Part shown: positions 26,484-35,126 of the stretch, in pieces
Numbering within the stretch: the first letter of the stretch is position 1
Layout: every line of letters starts with the position of its first letter
Assembly (NCBI GenBank): GCA_045563675.1
Contig: JBJLIX010000001.1
Location: forward strand, 434,001 to 498,000
Origin: AEGEAN-183 sp045563675
Lineage (GTDB): Bacteria; Pseudomonadota; Gammaproteobacteria; Magnimaribacterales; Magnimaribacteraceae
Length of the DNA stretch: 64,000 nt
Direction of reading: 5' to 3'
Notes under the pieces: model-generated
Databases searched by the model: none
The model's input: the letters and a program-made list of their open reading frames with translations, nothing else
Told to the model about the DNA's origin: nothing
Translations under genes and position numbers: made by a program

Positions 26484-27248
26484 ATGAGCACTAAAAACCC
26501 AAAGAAAACTTCTCATTTTGGATTTCAGAAAATTAATCCTGAATCTAAATCGGAAAAGGTCAAGGAGGTTTTTGATAGCGTTGCTGAAGGTTATGACTTA
26601 ATGAATGACCTTATGTCTTTTGGGATTCATAGGATTTGGAAACGAGTAGCTGTAGAAATGTCAGCTGTTAGAAAAGACTCTTCAGTCTTAGATTTAGCAG
26701 GAGGTACCGGCGATATGGTAAAGCTCATAGCTCCTAAGTTAGGTAAACAAGGACTTATAGTCCTTTCCGATATAAATGAAAGAATGCTAATTTCTGGGAG
26801 AGATAGACTAACTGATCTAGGAATAAATAATTTTATTCCGATTCAAGTAAATGCCGAACTTATTCCTTTCGATGATAACTCTTTTGATCTTGTCACTATT
26901 GCCTTTGGTCTAAGAAATGTGACTGATAAAAGAAAAGCTCTGACTTCAATATATAACTGCTTGAAGCCAAATGGGAAGCTAATAGTTCTTGAGTTTTCTA
27001 AACCCACCAATGAATTATTAAAAGAAGTTTATGACCTTTATTCTTTCGAAATTATTCCTAAACTGGGAGAAATAATTCTGAGTTCAGAAGAAAGCTATCA
27101 ATATTTAGCCGAATCAATAAGAATGCATCCAAATCAAGATGAACTCAAAGATTTATTTGAGGATTGTGGTTATAAAAACTGTGAATATGAAAATTTGACA
27201 AATGGCATAGTTGCTATTCACTCAGGGACTAAACCTAAAAATCAATGA
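26484..27248 (+). CDS. ubiE: Ubiquinone/menaquinone C-methyltransferase UbiE
   Basis: 254 residues, class I SAM methyltransferase. VFDSVAEGYDLMNDLMSFGIHRIWK is the UbiE/COQ5 signature and VLDLAGGTGDM binds SAM. It C-methylates the demethylated quinone precursor. The stop overlaps the ubiB start through ATGA; ubiJ, which stands between the two in E. coli and Pseudomonas, is missing here. Confidence 0.96.
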   Translation: MSTKNPKKTSHFGFQKINPESKSEKVKEVFDSVAEGYDLMNDLMSFGIHRIWKRVAVEMSAVRKDSSVLDLAGGTGDMVKLIAPKLGKQGLIVLSDINERMLISGRDRLTDLGINNFIPIQVNAELIPFDDNSFDLVTIAFGLRNVTDKRKALTSIYNCLKPNGKLIVLEFSKPTNELLKEVYDLYSFEIIPKLGEIILSSEESYQYLAESIRMHPNQDELKDLFEDCGYKNCEYENLTNGIVAIHSGTKPKNQ

Positions 27249-28807
27249 AAGACGCTATAAGACTAATTCAAATAATACATATTCTAGCTAAATCAAGACT
27301 AGATGTTCTATTTGAGCTTAAGAGAAAAGCAAAATTAAATCTACTTTTTATCTTAACCTATCCGTGGCGTATTTACTCATTGAATAAGCCTAGAGGAGAA
27401 AGGATTAGAGAAGCCCTTGAAGAGGCTGGTACAATTTTTATCAAGTTTGGTCAATTGCTCTCAACAAGACCTGACTTGATACCATTAGATATTGCTCAAA
27501 GTCTGAGTCAACTCCAAGATGACATTAAAACTTTCCCTACCAAGCAAGCAAAAGAAATTATAGAAGATGAACTTAATTGTTCTATAGAAGAATTATTTAC
27601 TGATTTTGATTCTGAGCCATTAGCCGCAGCATCTATTGCTCAAGTCTATTCTGCAAAACTTAAGAAAAATGGCGAAGAAGTTGTTGTTAAGGTTATAAGG
27701 CCTGAAATCTATAAAGAAATAGATAGAGATATTTCTTTAATGAAGAAATTAGCAAAAAAAGCAGAGAATCATTCTTTAGATGCAAGAAGATTAAGACTTT
27801 CCGAGTTAGTAATTGAATACGAAGCAATTATCAAAACAGAGTTAGATATGCGTGTAGAAGCCTCTAACATGAAGCAGACAAAAAGAAACTTCAAAGATAA
27901 CGAATTACTCTACGTACCTAAAGTATATTTAGATGTCTCTACTAAGAAAGTACTGGTTATGGAGAAGATTTCTGGTATTCCTATTGATGACATAGATACC
28001 TTAAAAGAAAAAGAAATTGACTTGAGGCTTGTTTCAGAAAGGGGTGTAGAGATTTTTCTGAAGCAGGTTTTTGTTGATAATTTCTTTCATGCTGATATGC
28101 ATCCAGGAAATATTTTTATTAGTCCTAGAGACCCTTCTAACCCTTCATATATAGCTGTAGACTATGCCATTGTTGGCTCTCTTGATGAAGAAGAACAGTT
28201 CCAAATAGGAAGAATGTTACTATCAGTTATCAGTCGTAATTTTCTAGAAATCTCAAATATCTTAATAGACTCTGGTTGGGTAGATCCTAAAACTAAAGCT
28301 AATGAGCTTGAAAGGACAATAAGGTCAGCTTGCGAACCTATGTTTGAACAACCTCTAGAAAAGATTAAGTTTGGAGAATTGCTTTTATATATATTTGAAT
28401 CTGCAAGAAGATTTAATTTACGAATGCAACCTTCCCTCATGTTACTCCAAAAAACTTTAATAAATATTGAGGGACTGGGTAAGCAGATAAATCCAAAACT
28501 GGACTTTTGGTCTATTGCTAAACCTTTCCTTCAAGAATGGATTAAAGAAAGATATAACCCAAAAAAATTAGAATCTTGGGCAAAGAAAAATGCGGGTTTG
28601 TGGATAGAGAAAGCAAGAAAACTTCCAGAAGTAGCAGAAAATGTTTTAGATCAGATCAATAAAATTGAAGATTACCAAAAAGAAAATGAAGTCAGGCATA
28701 GAGAGCTAATAGATAGCTTAAATAAAGAAAGAAGAGGGAGATTTTTACTTATTTTTCTTATTCTTTTAGTGATTCTATCTTCTTTAATGTTTTGGACTAT
28801 AAGATAG
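27245..28807 (+). CDS. ubiB: Ubiquinone biosynthesis kinase-like ATPase UbiB
   Basis: 520 residues of the ABC1/ADCK/UbiB family. The KxGQ motif is KFGQLLSTRPDLIP (67-80), the Ala-rich nucleotide loop is AAASIAQVYSAKL (127-139), the catalytic-loop equivalent is HADMHPGNIF (282-291), and the metal-binding motif reads VDYAIVGSL, so Asp306 is kept but the usual Gly of DFG/DCG is Ala308. One clear hydrophobic helix closes the protein (about 499-517), where E. coli UbiB has two. UbiB supports ubiquinone synthesis, probably by extracting lipid intermediates from the membrane. It overlaps ubiE and is followed by hisE. Confidence 0.95.
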   Translation: MKDAIRLIQIIHILAKSRLDVLFELKRKAKLNLLFILTYPWRIYSLNKPRGERIREALEEAGTIFIKFGQLLSTRPDLIPLDIAQSLSQLQDDIKTFPTKQAKEIIEDELNCSIEELFTDFDSEPLAAASIAQVYSAKLKKNGEEVVVKVIRPEIYKEIDRDISLMKKLAKKAENHSLDARRLRLSELVIEYEAIIKTELDMRVEASNMKQTKRNFKDNELLYVPKVYLDVSTKKVLVMEKISGIPIDDIDTLKEKEIDLRLVSERGVEIFLKQVFVDNFFHADMHPGNIFISPRDPSNPSYIAVDYAIVGSLDEEEQFQIGRMLLSVISRNFLEISNILIDSGWVDPKTKANELERTIRSACEPMFEQPLEKIKFGELLLYIFESARRFNLRMQPSLMLLQKTLINIEGLGKQINPKLDFWSIAKPFLQEWIKERYNPKKLESWAKKNAGLWIEKARKLPEVAENVLDQINKIEDYQKENEVRHRELIDSLNKERRGRFLLIFLILLVILSSLMFWTIR

Positions 28808-28816
28808 ACTATTACA

Positions 28817-29158
28817 ATGAAAGAAAATGTTTTGGATAGACTTGATAAGATCTTAAAAGAAAGAAAGTCTGAGGATTCTAAAAATTCTTATGTAAAACAA
28901 CTATTTGATAAGGGCAGTATAGAAATCATCAAGAAAATTAGAGAAGAATGTGAGGAATTAATTGAAGCTGCAGAAGAGGTTAATTTTGATAAAAAAAATA
29001 AATTAATTCATGAAGCTGCGGATTTATGCTTTCATATAATGGTTCTTCTTTCTAGTGAAGGCATAACAAGCAAAGAGGTTTTAGCTGAACTAGAAGAAAG
29101 ATTTGGGATTTCTGGTATAGAAGAAAAAAACCAGAGAAATAATTTATCAGGAGAATGA
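28817..29158 (+). CDS. hisE: Phosphoribosyl-ATP pyrophosphatase
   Basis: 113 residues of the MazG/HisE all-alpha NTP pyrophosphatase fold. The metal-binding acids are in REECEELIEAAEE and EAADLCFHIMVLL. HisE makes phosphoribosyl-AMP, the second step of histidine synthesis. It is a stand-alone HisE placed between ubiB and tatA, as in Pseudomonas, but the hisI gene that normally accompanies it there is absent. The TGA stop is one base before the tatA ATG. Confidence 0.88.
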   Translation: MKENVLDRLDKILKERKSEDSKNSYVKQLFDKGSIEIIKKIREECEELIEAAEEVNFDKKNKLIHEAADLCFHIMVLLSSEGITSKEVLAELEERFGISGIEEKNQRNNLSGE

Positions 29159-29159
29159 G

Positions 29160-29324
29160 ATGGGTTTAGGTGGAATAAGTATTTGGCAGTTGTTGATTGT
29201 TTTGGTCATTATATTGCTACTAGTTGGCCCTAAAAGACTTAAAAGTTTGGGTTCAGAAATGGGTAACTTCTTAAAGAATTTTAGAAAAGCTATCGACGAT
29301 AAACAAGAAGATAAAAAAGAATAG
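29160..29324 (+). CDS. tatA: Sec-independent translocase protein TatA
   Basis: A 54-residue protein with an N-terminal membrane helix (SIWQLLIVLVIILLLVG), the hinge GPKRLKSLG and an amphipathic helix GNFLKNFRKAI, then a short charged tail. This is the TatA layout, although shorter than the usual 70-90 residues. TatA multimers form the pore for folded proteins. It lies one base after hisE and 13 bases before tatB. The call rests on the adjacency of tatB and tatC as well as on the motif. Confidence 0.93.
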   Translation: MGLGGISIWQLLIVLVIILLLVGPKRLKSLGSEMGNFLKNFRKAIDDKQEDKKE

Positions 29325-29337
29325 AAAAAAAGCCTGA

Positions 29338-29598
29338 ATGTTCGATATTGGTTTTCCTGAACTCCTCTTAATTATACTCGTAAGTCTAATAGTTATTGGT
29401 CCTGAGAAGCTTCCTGAGCTCATTAAATCCTTTAGTAGAATTTATAGGTATATTAAAGAATATATTAATAAAACAAAGACAGAAGTTGAAAAAAACATAG
29501 GCATGGATTCTATTAGGCAAGATCTTCATAACGAAAAGAAAATGAAGGATTTTAAAAATCAAGAGACCCTTCAAGATTCAAAAAAAATAGATGACTGA
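29338..29598 (+). CDS. tatB: Sec-independent translocase protein TatB
   Basis: 86 residues. MFDIGFPELLLIILVSLIVIGPEKLPELIK is the TatB membrane helix and hinge, with the FPE glutamate in place and a Pro in the hinge; a longer amphipathic helix follows (RYIKEYINKTKTEVEKN). TatB with TatC forms the twin-arginine signal receptor. It overlaps tatC by 8 bases. It is shorter than E. coli TatB (171 residues), in keeping with a compact genome. Confidence 0.94.
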   Translation: MFDIGFPELLLIILVSLIVIGPEKLPELIKSFSRIYRYIKEYINKTKTEVEKNIGMDSIRQDLHNEKKMKDFKNQETLQDSKKIDD

Positions 29599-30316
29599 AA
29601 AAAAGTTGCCATTTTTAGAACATATAAAAGAACTTAGACTACGATTATTAAGATCTTTCATTGTAGTAATGCTTGTTTTCTTGCCCTTAATTTTCTTCTC
29701 TAGTGAAATTTACGAGATAGTCTCAAGCCCTTTACAATCTTTAATGTCCAATAATAACTCTATGATCGCAACACAGGTTGCTTCTCCTTTTCTTTCTCCC
29801 TTAAAACTTACATTCTATATATCACTAACTGTTTCAATTCCTTATTTCTTTATAGAAATGTGGAGATTTATAGCTCCTGGCTTATTTGGTAGTGAAAAAA
29901 GACTTGGGTTAGGGCTGCTAATATCAAGCATTCTTCTTTTTTATATAGGCATAATCTTTGCTTATTCTCTAGTTTTTCCACTGATATTTAGCTTCTTTAT
30001 GTCTGTATCTCCTGAAGGGGTGAAAGTAATGACAGATATTTCCAGTTACTTAGACTTCATTATTACTATTTTTCTAGCTTTTGCCATTGCCTTTGAAATT
30101 CCTATATTTATATTTTTATTGGCATGGACTGGAATAAGTTCAGTTGAAAATATGGGATCTAAAAGACCTTATATAATTGTAGGTTGTTTTATTTTAGGGA
30201 TGTTGTTGACACCCCCTGATGTGATCTCTCAGACATTACTGGCTTTACCAGCTTGGATATTATTTGAGATAGGGTTGTTGGTTAGTAGGATTTTCGTCAA
30301 AAGAGAAAAACCTTAA
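29591..30316 (+). CDS. tatC: Sec-independent translocase protein TatC
   Basis: 241 residues and six membrane helices. PFLEHIKELRLRLLRS, with the conserved Glu/Arg-rich N-terminal tip, SPLKLTFYISL and FRFIAPGLFGSEKR-like WRFIAPGLFGSEKR define TatC, the core of the Tat receptor. Last gene of the ubiE-ubiB-hisE-tatABC run; convergent with dtd across 21 bases. Confidence 0.96.
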   Translation: MTEKKLPFLEHIKELRLRLLRSFIVVMLVFLPLIFFSSEIYEIVSSPLQSLMSNNNSMIATQVASPFLSPLKLTFYISLTVSIPYFFIEMWRFIAPGLFGSEKRLGLGLLISSILLFYIGIIFAYSLVFPLIFSFFMSVSPEGVKVMTDISSYLDFIITIFLAFAIAFEIPIFIFLLAWTGISSVENMGSKRPYIIVGCFILGMLLTPPDVISQTLLALPAWILFEIGLLVSRIFVKREKP

Positions 30317-30337
30317 ATTGTACTAAAGTAATTACTA

Positions 30338-30778
30338 TTAATTACTAAAGTAAAAAGTTACTGGTCCATCATTATCTAAAATTACTCTCATATTTGCTCC
30401 AAAAACCCCCAAATCTAATTTATTAATATTTAGTGTTTTTATCTCATCAGCTATGAAATTAAATAATTCCTCAGCTTTTTGCGGGTTTGCAGCTTCTGAA
30501 AAGCTTGGTTTATTACCCGTTTTTGTTTCCAAAACAAGTGTAACTTGAGGGACTAACAATATATCTCCATTAATATCCAAGATAGTTTTTTCCATCCTCC
30601 CTTCATTTTCACTAAACATCTTATAATTGATAAATTTTTGTATTAAAGAATTACAAGTCTGAGGAGTGTCCTCTTTTTCAAAGCCTACTAAAACTAAAGC
30701 TCCATTGCCTATACTTGAGACTTCTTTATTATCTATAAGAACTGAAGAACTTAAAACTCGTTGCGCAAGAAGTTTCAA
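30338..30778 (-). CDS. dtd: D-aminoacyl-tRNA deacylase
   Basis: 146 residues, the DTD length. It begins MKLLAQRVLSSSVLID and ends with the cross-subunit Gly-cisPro motif NDGPVTF (138-142). The other active-site motif, SQFTL at 77-81 of E. coli Dtd, reads PQVTL here: Thr80 and Gln78 are kept but Ser77 and Phe79 are replaced. DTD frees tRNA from mischarged D-amino acids and glycine. It is the last gene of the tkt-pgk-fba-dtd series, 9 bases after the aldolase. Confidence 0.9.
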   Translation of the reverse strand: MKLLAQRVLSSSVLIDNKEVSSIGNGALVLVGFEKEDTPQTCNSLIQKFINYKMFSENEGRMEKTILDINGDILLVPQVTLVLETKTGNKPSFSEAANPQKAEELFNFIADEIKTLNINKLDLGVFGANMRVILDNDGPVTFYFSN

Positions 30779-30787
30779 TTAATTAGA

Positions 30788-31801
30788 TTATTTTTCTAAC
30801 GTAGGGTCCCATTGACCCTGAGAAGCTTTTCTATTCATTAGGGCTCTGTGGGATAGAGCTTTCTGAGCAGCTTCAACATTAGTCTTTTTTCCTAGCCAAG
30901 CTTTTAGAGCTGGCTGTTGTAGAGCACGACCATAAGAAAAACTTAATTTCCAATTAAATCCTCCTATTTTATTCATAGAATCCAGATGAGCCGTTGCGTC
31001 GACATCTGATTGACCTCCAGAGAGGAAAGTTATCCCGGGCAAATCCGAAGGGACATTGTCTAAAAGACAGCTTAAAGTTTTTTCTGCAACCTCTTCTGCA
31101 CTTGCTTGTTTTTCTGCATCCTTTCCTGAAATGACCATACTTGGTTTTAAAAGGGTTCCCATGATATTAACTGCGTTCTTATCTAAACAGTCAAAAAGAG
31201 TTTTTAAAGTTTTAGAAGTGACCTCTAAACATCTTTCTATGGTGTGATCACCATCCATAAGAACTTCCGGCTCTACAATGGGCACCATATTATTTTCTTG
31301 AACAACCTTAGCGTACTTAGCTAAGGCTTCCATATTCTGAAAAATACAATTCTCGCTAGGTATGCCATCTCCTATTTTTATAACAGCCCTCCATTTAGCA
31401 AATTTAGCTCCTAATTTTTCATACTCTCTACACCTTTCATTCAACCCCTCTAATCCTTGAGTTAATGTCTCTGTGGGAGAATCGTCTATGGGTTTAAGGC
31501 CTTTATCAACCTTTATGCCTGGAAGGGCTCCTTGGGAAATTATGATATCTACCAATGAAGTTCCATCTTCAGCCTTTTGGCGAATTGTTTCATCAAAAAG
31601 TATAACGCCTCCTATGTTGGCCTTCATTCCTTCAGACCTGAAGAGCATTTCTCTATAATCCCTTCTGTTTTCTTCTGTAGATTCAACCCCTATAGAATCA
31701 AACCTTTTGCTACATGTAGGATTGCTCTCATCCGCAGCTAAGATACCTTTACCCTCTGAAACTATATAATTTGCTATTTCTTCTAAGCTACTTATATTCA
31801 T
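30788..31801 (-). CDS. fba: Fructose-bisphosphate aldolase, class I
   Basis: 337 residues of the eukaryote-like class I aldolase family. GILAADESNPT (Asp23), KWRAVIKIGDG, the Schiff-base Lys219 in GTLLKPSMV, VEPEVL and FLSGGQSDVDATAHL are all in place. It needs no metal. It cleaves fructose 1,6-bisphosphate to the two triose phosphates, or runs in the gluconeogenic direction. It follows pgk in a central-carbon cluster that lacks gap. Most E. coli-like relatives carry a class II enzyme at this locus. Confidence 0.95.
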   Translation of the reverse strand: MNISSLEEIANYIVSEGKGILAADESNPTCSKRFDSIGVESTEENRRDYREMLFRSEGMKANIGGVILFDETIRQKAEDGTSLVDIIISQGALPGIKVDKGLKPIDDSPTETLTQGLEGLNERCREYEKLGAKFAKWRAVIKIGDGIPSENCIFQNMEALAKYAKVVQENNMVPIVEPEVLMDGDHTIERCLEVTSKTLKTLFDCLDKNAVNIMGTLLKPSMVISGKDAEKQASAEEVAEKTLSCLLDNVPSDLPGITFLSGGQSDVDATAHLDSMNKIGGFNWKLSFSYGRALQQPALKAWLGKKTNVEAAQKALSHRALMNRKASQGQWDPTLEK

Positions 31802-31854
31802 TTTAGTTCTCCTGTAGATTTTTTAAATTTATATTAATCTTGTTTAGGTATTTA

Positions 31855-33006
31855 TCAAATATTCTTATTCTTTAAAGCCTCTATTGCAGGGAGACTCTTT
31901 CCTTCAATATATTCTAAAAAAGCTCCTCCTGCTGTAGAGACATAATCAATGGAATCTAAAATACCCGCTTTAGAAGCTGCAGAAATAGTATCACCACCCC
32001 CGATAACACTATAGGCTTCTGAATTGGCTACCATACTAGCAAGAGCTTTTGTCCCAAAAGAAAATTTATCTACTTCAAATAAACCCATGGGACCGTTCCA
32101 GATAATAGTTGCCGCTTCGCTGAAGAGGGTTTCTATAGAATTAAAAAAATCAGGTGATATATCGTAAATGGAATCATCTTTTGCAACAAAATCTATGCCC
32201 TTTTCTTTTGGTGTAGAATCTAGATCCTTTGCAACAATTACTTTATCTGGAATTAGAACGTTCTCTATCTTTGATAAAAGCCTAGCGTCTTTATACATAG
32301 AAACTTCAGTTAGTGAGTTACCAATTTCTTTTCCTAGAGAACCCCAACAAGTATTAGCAATTCCACCCCCTAAAATTAAATGATCAGCTTTCTCAGATAA
32401 ACTATTAATAAGTGAAAGCTTTGAGGAAATCTTACCTCCCCCCAGAACAGCTAAAATAGGGCTCCTTGCATCTATTATTTTATCAAGAGCTTTCATCTCT
32501 TCTTGAATTAAAAGACCTGAGCAAGCATCGTCTATAAAGTCTGTTACACCAACTGTTGATGCATGAGATCTATGGGAAGTCGCAAAAGCATCCATTACAA
32601 AAATATCTGCTAAAGAAGCTAATTGTTTTGAAAGGTCAAGGTCATTATTTTTCTCTCCTTTGAAGAAACGAATATTTTCTAAAATTAAGATTTCTTCATT
32701 GCTATTTGTGGCCTCGTCAATATTTTGAATCAGTTTTACCGGCCTACCCAACTCTTCTTCTAAAGATCTAGCTACAGGCTGTAAGCTAAACTCTTGTTGT
32801 ATTAAGTTATTTTCTTTAGGTCTACCCAGGTGGCTTAAAATTATTAACTTTGAACTCTTTTTAAGAATAAATTTTATAGTTGGAAGAGACCTAATGATTC
32901 TTTCTTTATTAGTAACTTTACCTCCAGAAATAGGTACATTCATATCTGCTCTTAGCAAAACTTTTTTGTTACCAAGGGAACACTTAGAAAGGGGTTTGAT
33001 CTTCAT
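31855..33006 (-). CDS. pgk: Phosphoglycerate kinase
   Basis: 383 residues. Two Rossmann-like domains with VLLRADMNVP, ILSHLGRPK, VLGGGKISSKL, IIWNGPMGLFE and VIGGGDTISAA, then STAGGAFLEYIEG at the end. It transfers phosphate between 1,3-bisphosphoglycerate and ADP. It starts 3 bases after the tkt stop and is 53 bases upstream of fba, so it is probably co-transcribed with both. Confidence 0.97.
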   Translation of the reverse strand: MKIKPLSKCSLGNKKVLLRADMNVPISGGKVTNKERIIRSLPTIKFILKKSSKLIILSHLGRPKENNLIQQEFSLQPVARSLEEELGRPVKLIQNIDEATNSNEEILILENIRFFKGEKNNDLDLSKQLASLADIFVMDAFATSHRSHASTVGVTDFIDDACSGLLIQEEMKALDKIIDARSPILAVLGGGKISSKLSLINSLSEKADHLILGGGIANTCWGSLGKEIGNSLTEVSMYKDARLLSKIENVLIPDKVIVAKDLDSTPKEKGIDFVAKDDSIYDISPDFFNSIETLFSEAATIIWNGPMGLFEVDKFSFGTKALASMVANSEAYSVIGGGDTISAASKAGILDSIDYVSTAGGAFLEYIEGKSLPAIEALKNKNI

Positions 33007-33009
33007 TGC

Positions 33010-34995
33010 TTACAATGAATTTATTATATTTAAGATATTTTTCGTGGTGAACCCAAAATGCTTTTGAAGATCATCCCCGGGTGCAGATTCACCAAAATCA
33101 TTCATCCCAACTATTACACCTGTCTTATCAACATATTTATTCCACCAGTCTCCATGTGAAGCCTCAATAGAAATTATGGGTATATCTTCTAATAAAACTT
33201 CTTTCTTATAATCATCTTCCTGGGCATCAAATCTTTCAGTACAAGGCATAGAAACTACTCTAATATTTTTTTCTTCTTTCAACTCTTCCATAACTTCCAT
33301 AGCAAGGCCTATTTCTGATCCAGTTGAAATAATTATAAGATCAGGTTTCTCTTTAGGTTCATATAATACATAGCCTCCTCTGTATATTTTATCAATCTGC
33401 TTAGCTGTTCTTGACTGAGCTCTAAGGTTCTGTCTTGATAAGATAATTGCAGTAGGTTTATCTTTATTAAGAAGGGCTGATTTCCACGTTGCAGCCGTCT
33501 CCACTGAATCACATGGTCTCCATGTCTCGACATTAGGCATAGACCTCAAACTTGATAAATGTTCAATAGGTTGATGAGTTGGTCCATCTTCTCCTACACC
33601 AATAGAATCATGAGAATAAACAAAGATAGAGGGAATTTTCATTAAAGCTGACATTCTCACTGCATTTTTTGCATAATCTAAGAAAGTAAGAAAAGTTCCA
33701 GCGTAAGGCTTAAGACCTCCATGCAAAACCAGACCATTTACAATAGCGCTCATAGCAAACTCTCTCACTCCATAATTAATATAATTTCCATCTTCTCCAT
33801 TGCCTTCTATTGCCTTAGTTCCTTGCCATTTTGTATTATTTGATCCACTTAAATCTGCCGAACCTCCTAATAACTCAGGCAATAAGGGGCCTAGATAATT
33901 CAAAACTAGTTCGGAAGATTTTCTAGTTGCAATATCTTCTTGTTTGGTCTGCAAGTCACTTATAAATTGATCAAACTTTTCTTCAAAATTATTAAATAAA
34001 TTCCCTGAGATGACTCTGTTCAGCTCATTTGAGAGTTCAGGATATGCCTTTTTGTAATTAGTAAATAGTTCGTTCCATTTTTTCTCTTTCTTTTCTCCTA
34101 TCTCTTTAGAGTCCCATTCCCTATAGATCTCTCGTGGTATTTCAAAAGGAGGATAAGTCCATCTAAGTTTTTCTCTAACTTTTTTAGACTCTTCAGAGCC
34201 TAAAGCGCTTCCATGTGATGAGGCCGACCCTTCTTTATTAGGCGAACCTTTTCCAATAATGGTTTTACAGTCAATTAAAGTAGGTTTCTCTGATTCTTGT
34301 TTAGCTTCTTCTATCGCTTTATTTATTTGATCTGGATCATGCCCATCAACACCTGAAATTACCTGCCATCCATAAGATTCAAACCTTTTAGGGATGTCTT
34401 CTGTAAACCACCCTGAAACTTCTCCATCTATAGAAATATTATTATTGTCATAGAAAACTATCAGCTTACCTAACTTAAGAGTTCCTGCTAAAGAACAGGC
34501 TTCATGAGAAATCCCTTCCATAAGACACCCATCGCCTGCAAAAACATAAGTCTTATGGTCTATAAGAGATATATCATCCTTATTAAATCTTCTCGAAAGA
34601 ATTTTCTCTGCTAGAGCCATTCCTACTCCATTTGCTAAACCTTGCCCTAAAGGGCCTGTAGTAGTCTCCACTCCCGGTGTTACTCCGTACTCAGGATGAC
34701 CTGGGGTTTTTGAACCTAATTGTCTAAAATTCTTTATTTCATCCATTGAAAGTGCGTAACCAGTCAAATGAAGCAATGAATAAATAAGCATAGAACCATG
34801 TCCATTAGACAAGATAAATCTATCTCTATTCACCCAATCAGGGTTGTTTGGATTGTGGTTTAGATGAAGTCTCCAGAGCACCTCCGCTATGTCGGCCATT
34901 CCCATTGGCATTCCTGGATGACCACAACCAGCATTCTCAACAGCATCCATTGAGATAATTCTTATCACATCTGCTAATTGAGTTGAATTTGGCAT
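33010..34995 (-). CDS. tkt: Transketolase
   Basis: 661 residues, three-domain thiamine-diphosphate enzyme. NGHGSMLIYSLLHLTGY, TGPLGQGLANGVGMA, the ThDP motif GDGCLMEGISHEA through NNNISIDG, and DSIGVGEDGPTHQP in the pyrimidine domain are all there. It moves two-carbon units in the pentose phosphate pathway. It is the first gene of the minus-strand run tkt-pgk-fba-dtd and divergent from metK, from which it is separated by 131 bases. Confidence 0.97.
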   Translation of the reverse strand: MPNSTQLADVIRIISMDAVENAGCGHPGMPMGMADIAEVLWRLHLNHNPNNPDWVNRDRFILSNGHGSMLIYSLLHLTGYALSMDEIKNFRQLGSKTPGHPEYGVTPGVETTTGPLGQGLANGVGMALAEKILSRRFNKDDISLIDHKTYVFAGDGCLMEGISHEACSLAGTLKLGKLIVFYDNNNISIDGEVSGWFTEDIPKRFESYGWQVISGVDGHDPDQINKAIEEAKQESEKPTLIDCKTIIGKGSPNKEGSASSHGSALGSEESKKVREKLRWTYPPFEIPREIYREWDSKEIGEKKEKKWNELFTNYKKAYPELSNELNRVISGNLFNNFEEKFDQFISDLQTKQEDIATRKSSELVLNYLGPLLPELLGGSADLSGSNNTKWQGTKAIEGNGEDGNYINYGVREFAMSAIVNGLVLHGGLKPYAGTFLTFLDYAKNAVRMSALMKIPSIFVYSHDSIGVGEDGPTHQPIEHLSSLRSMPNVETWRPCDSVETAATWKSALLNKDKPTAIILSRQNLRAQSRTAKQIDKIYRGGYVLYEPKEKPDLIIISTGSEIGLAMEVMEELKEEKNIRVVSMPCTERFDAQEDDYKKEVLLEDIPIISIEASHGDWWNKYVDKTGVIVGMNDFGESAPGDDLQKHFGFTTKNILNIINSL

Positions 34996-35035
34996 CTAAA
35001 AAAAAATGTCTAAGTACTATTTTCTCTAATTCTTA

Positions 35036-35053
35036 AAAATGTGTATACATTTT
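35036..35053. promoter_or_regulatory. Inverted repeat in the tkt/metK divergent gap
   Basis: AAAATG (35,036-35,041) and CATTTT (35,048-35,053) flank TGTATA, giving a small symmetric site around 40 bases from the tkt start and just upstream of the metK promoter candidate. It might bind a regulator or be chance in AT-rich DNA. It does not look like a MetJ box. Confidence 0.3.
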
Positions 35054-35064
35054 ATGTGCAAAAA

Positions 35065-35095
35065 TTGGATAAAACCCATAAATAAAGGGTAGAAT
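35065..35095 (+). promoter_or_regulatory. Candidate metK promoter
   Basis: TTGGAT (35,065-35,070) and TAGAAT (35,090-35,095) are 19 bases apart, longer than ideal. Transcription would begin near 35,102, leaving a leader of about 25 bases before the metK ATG. That leader contains AAGGAGA at 35,112-35,118 as ribosome-binding site and is too short to hold a SAM riboswitch. Confidence 0.45.
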
Positions 35096-35126
35096 GCCGA
35101 TCCTTTTGTATAAGGAGAGCAGTTTT

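Noticed and set aside
34996..35126. SAM riboswitch or MetJ boxes upstream of metK
   Set aside because: The likely leader is about 25 bases, too short for a riboswitch, and no AGACGTCT-like repeats are present.
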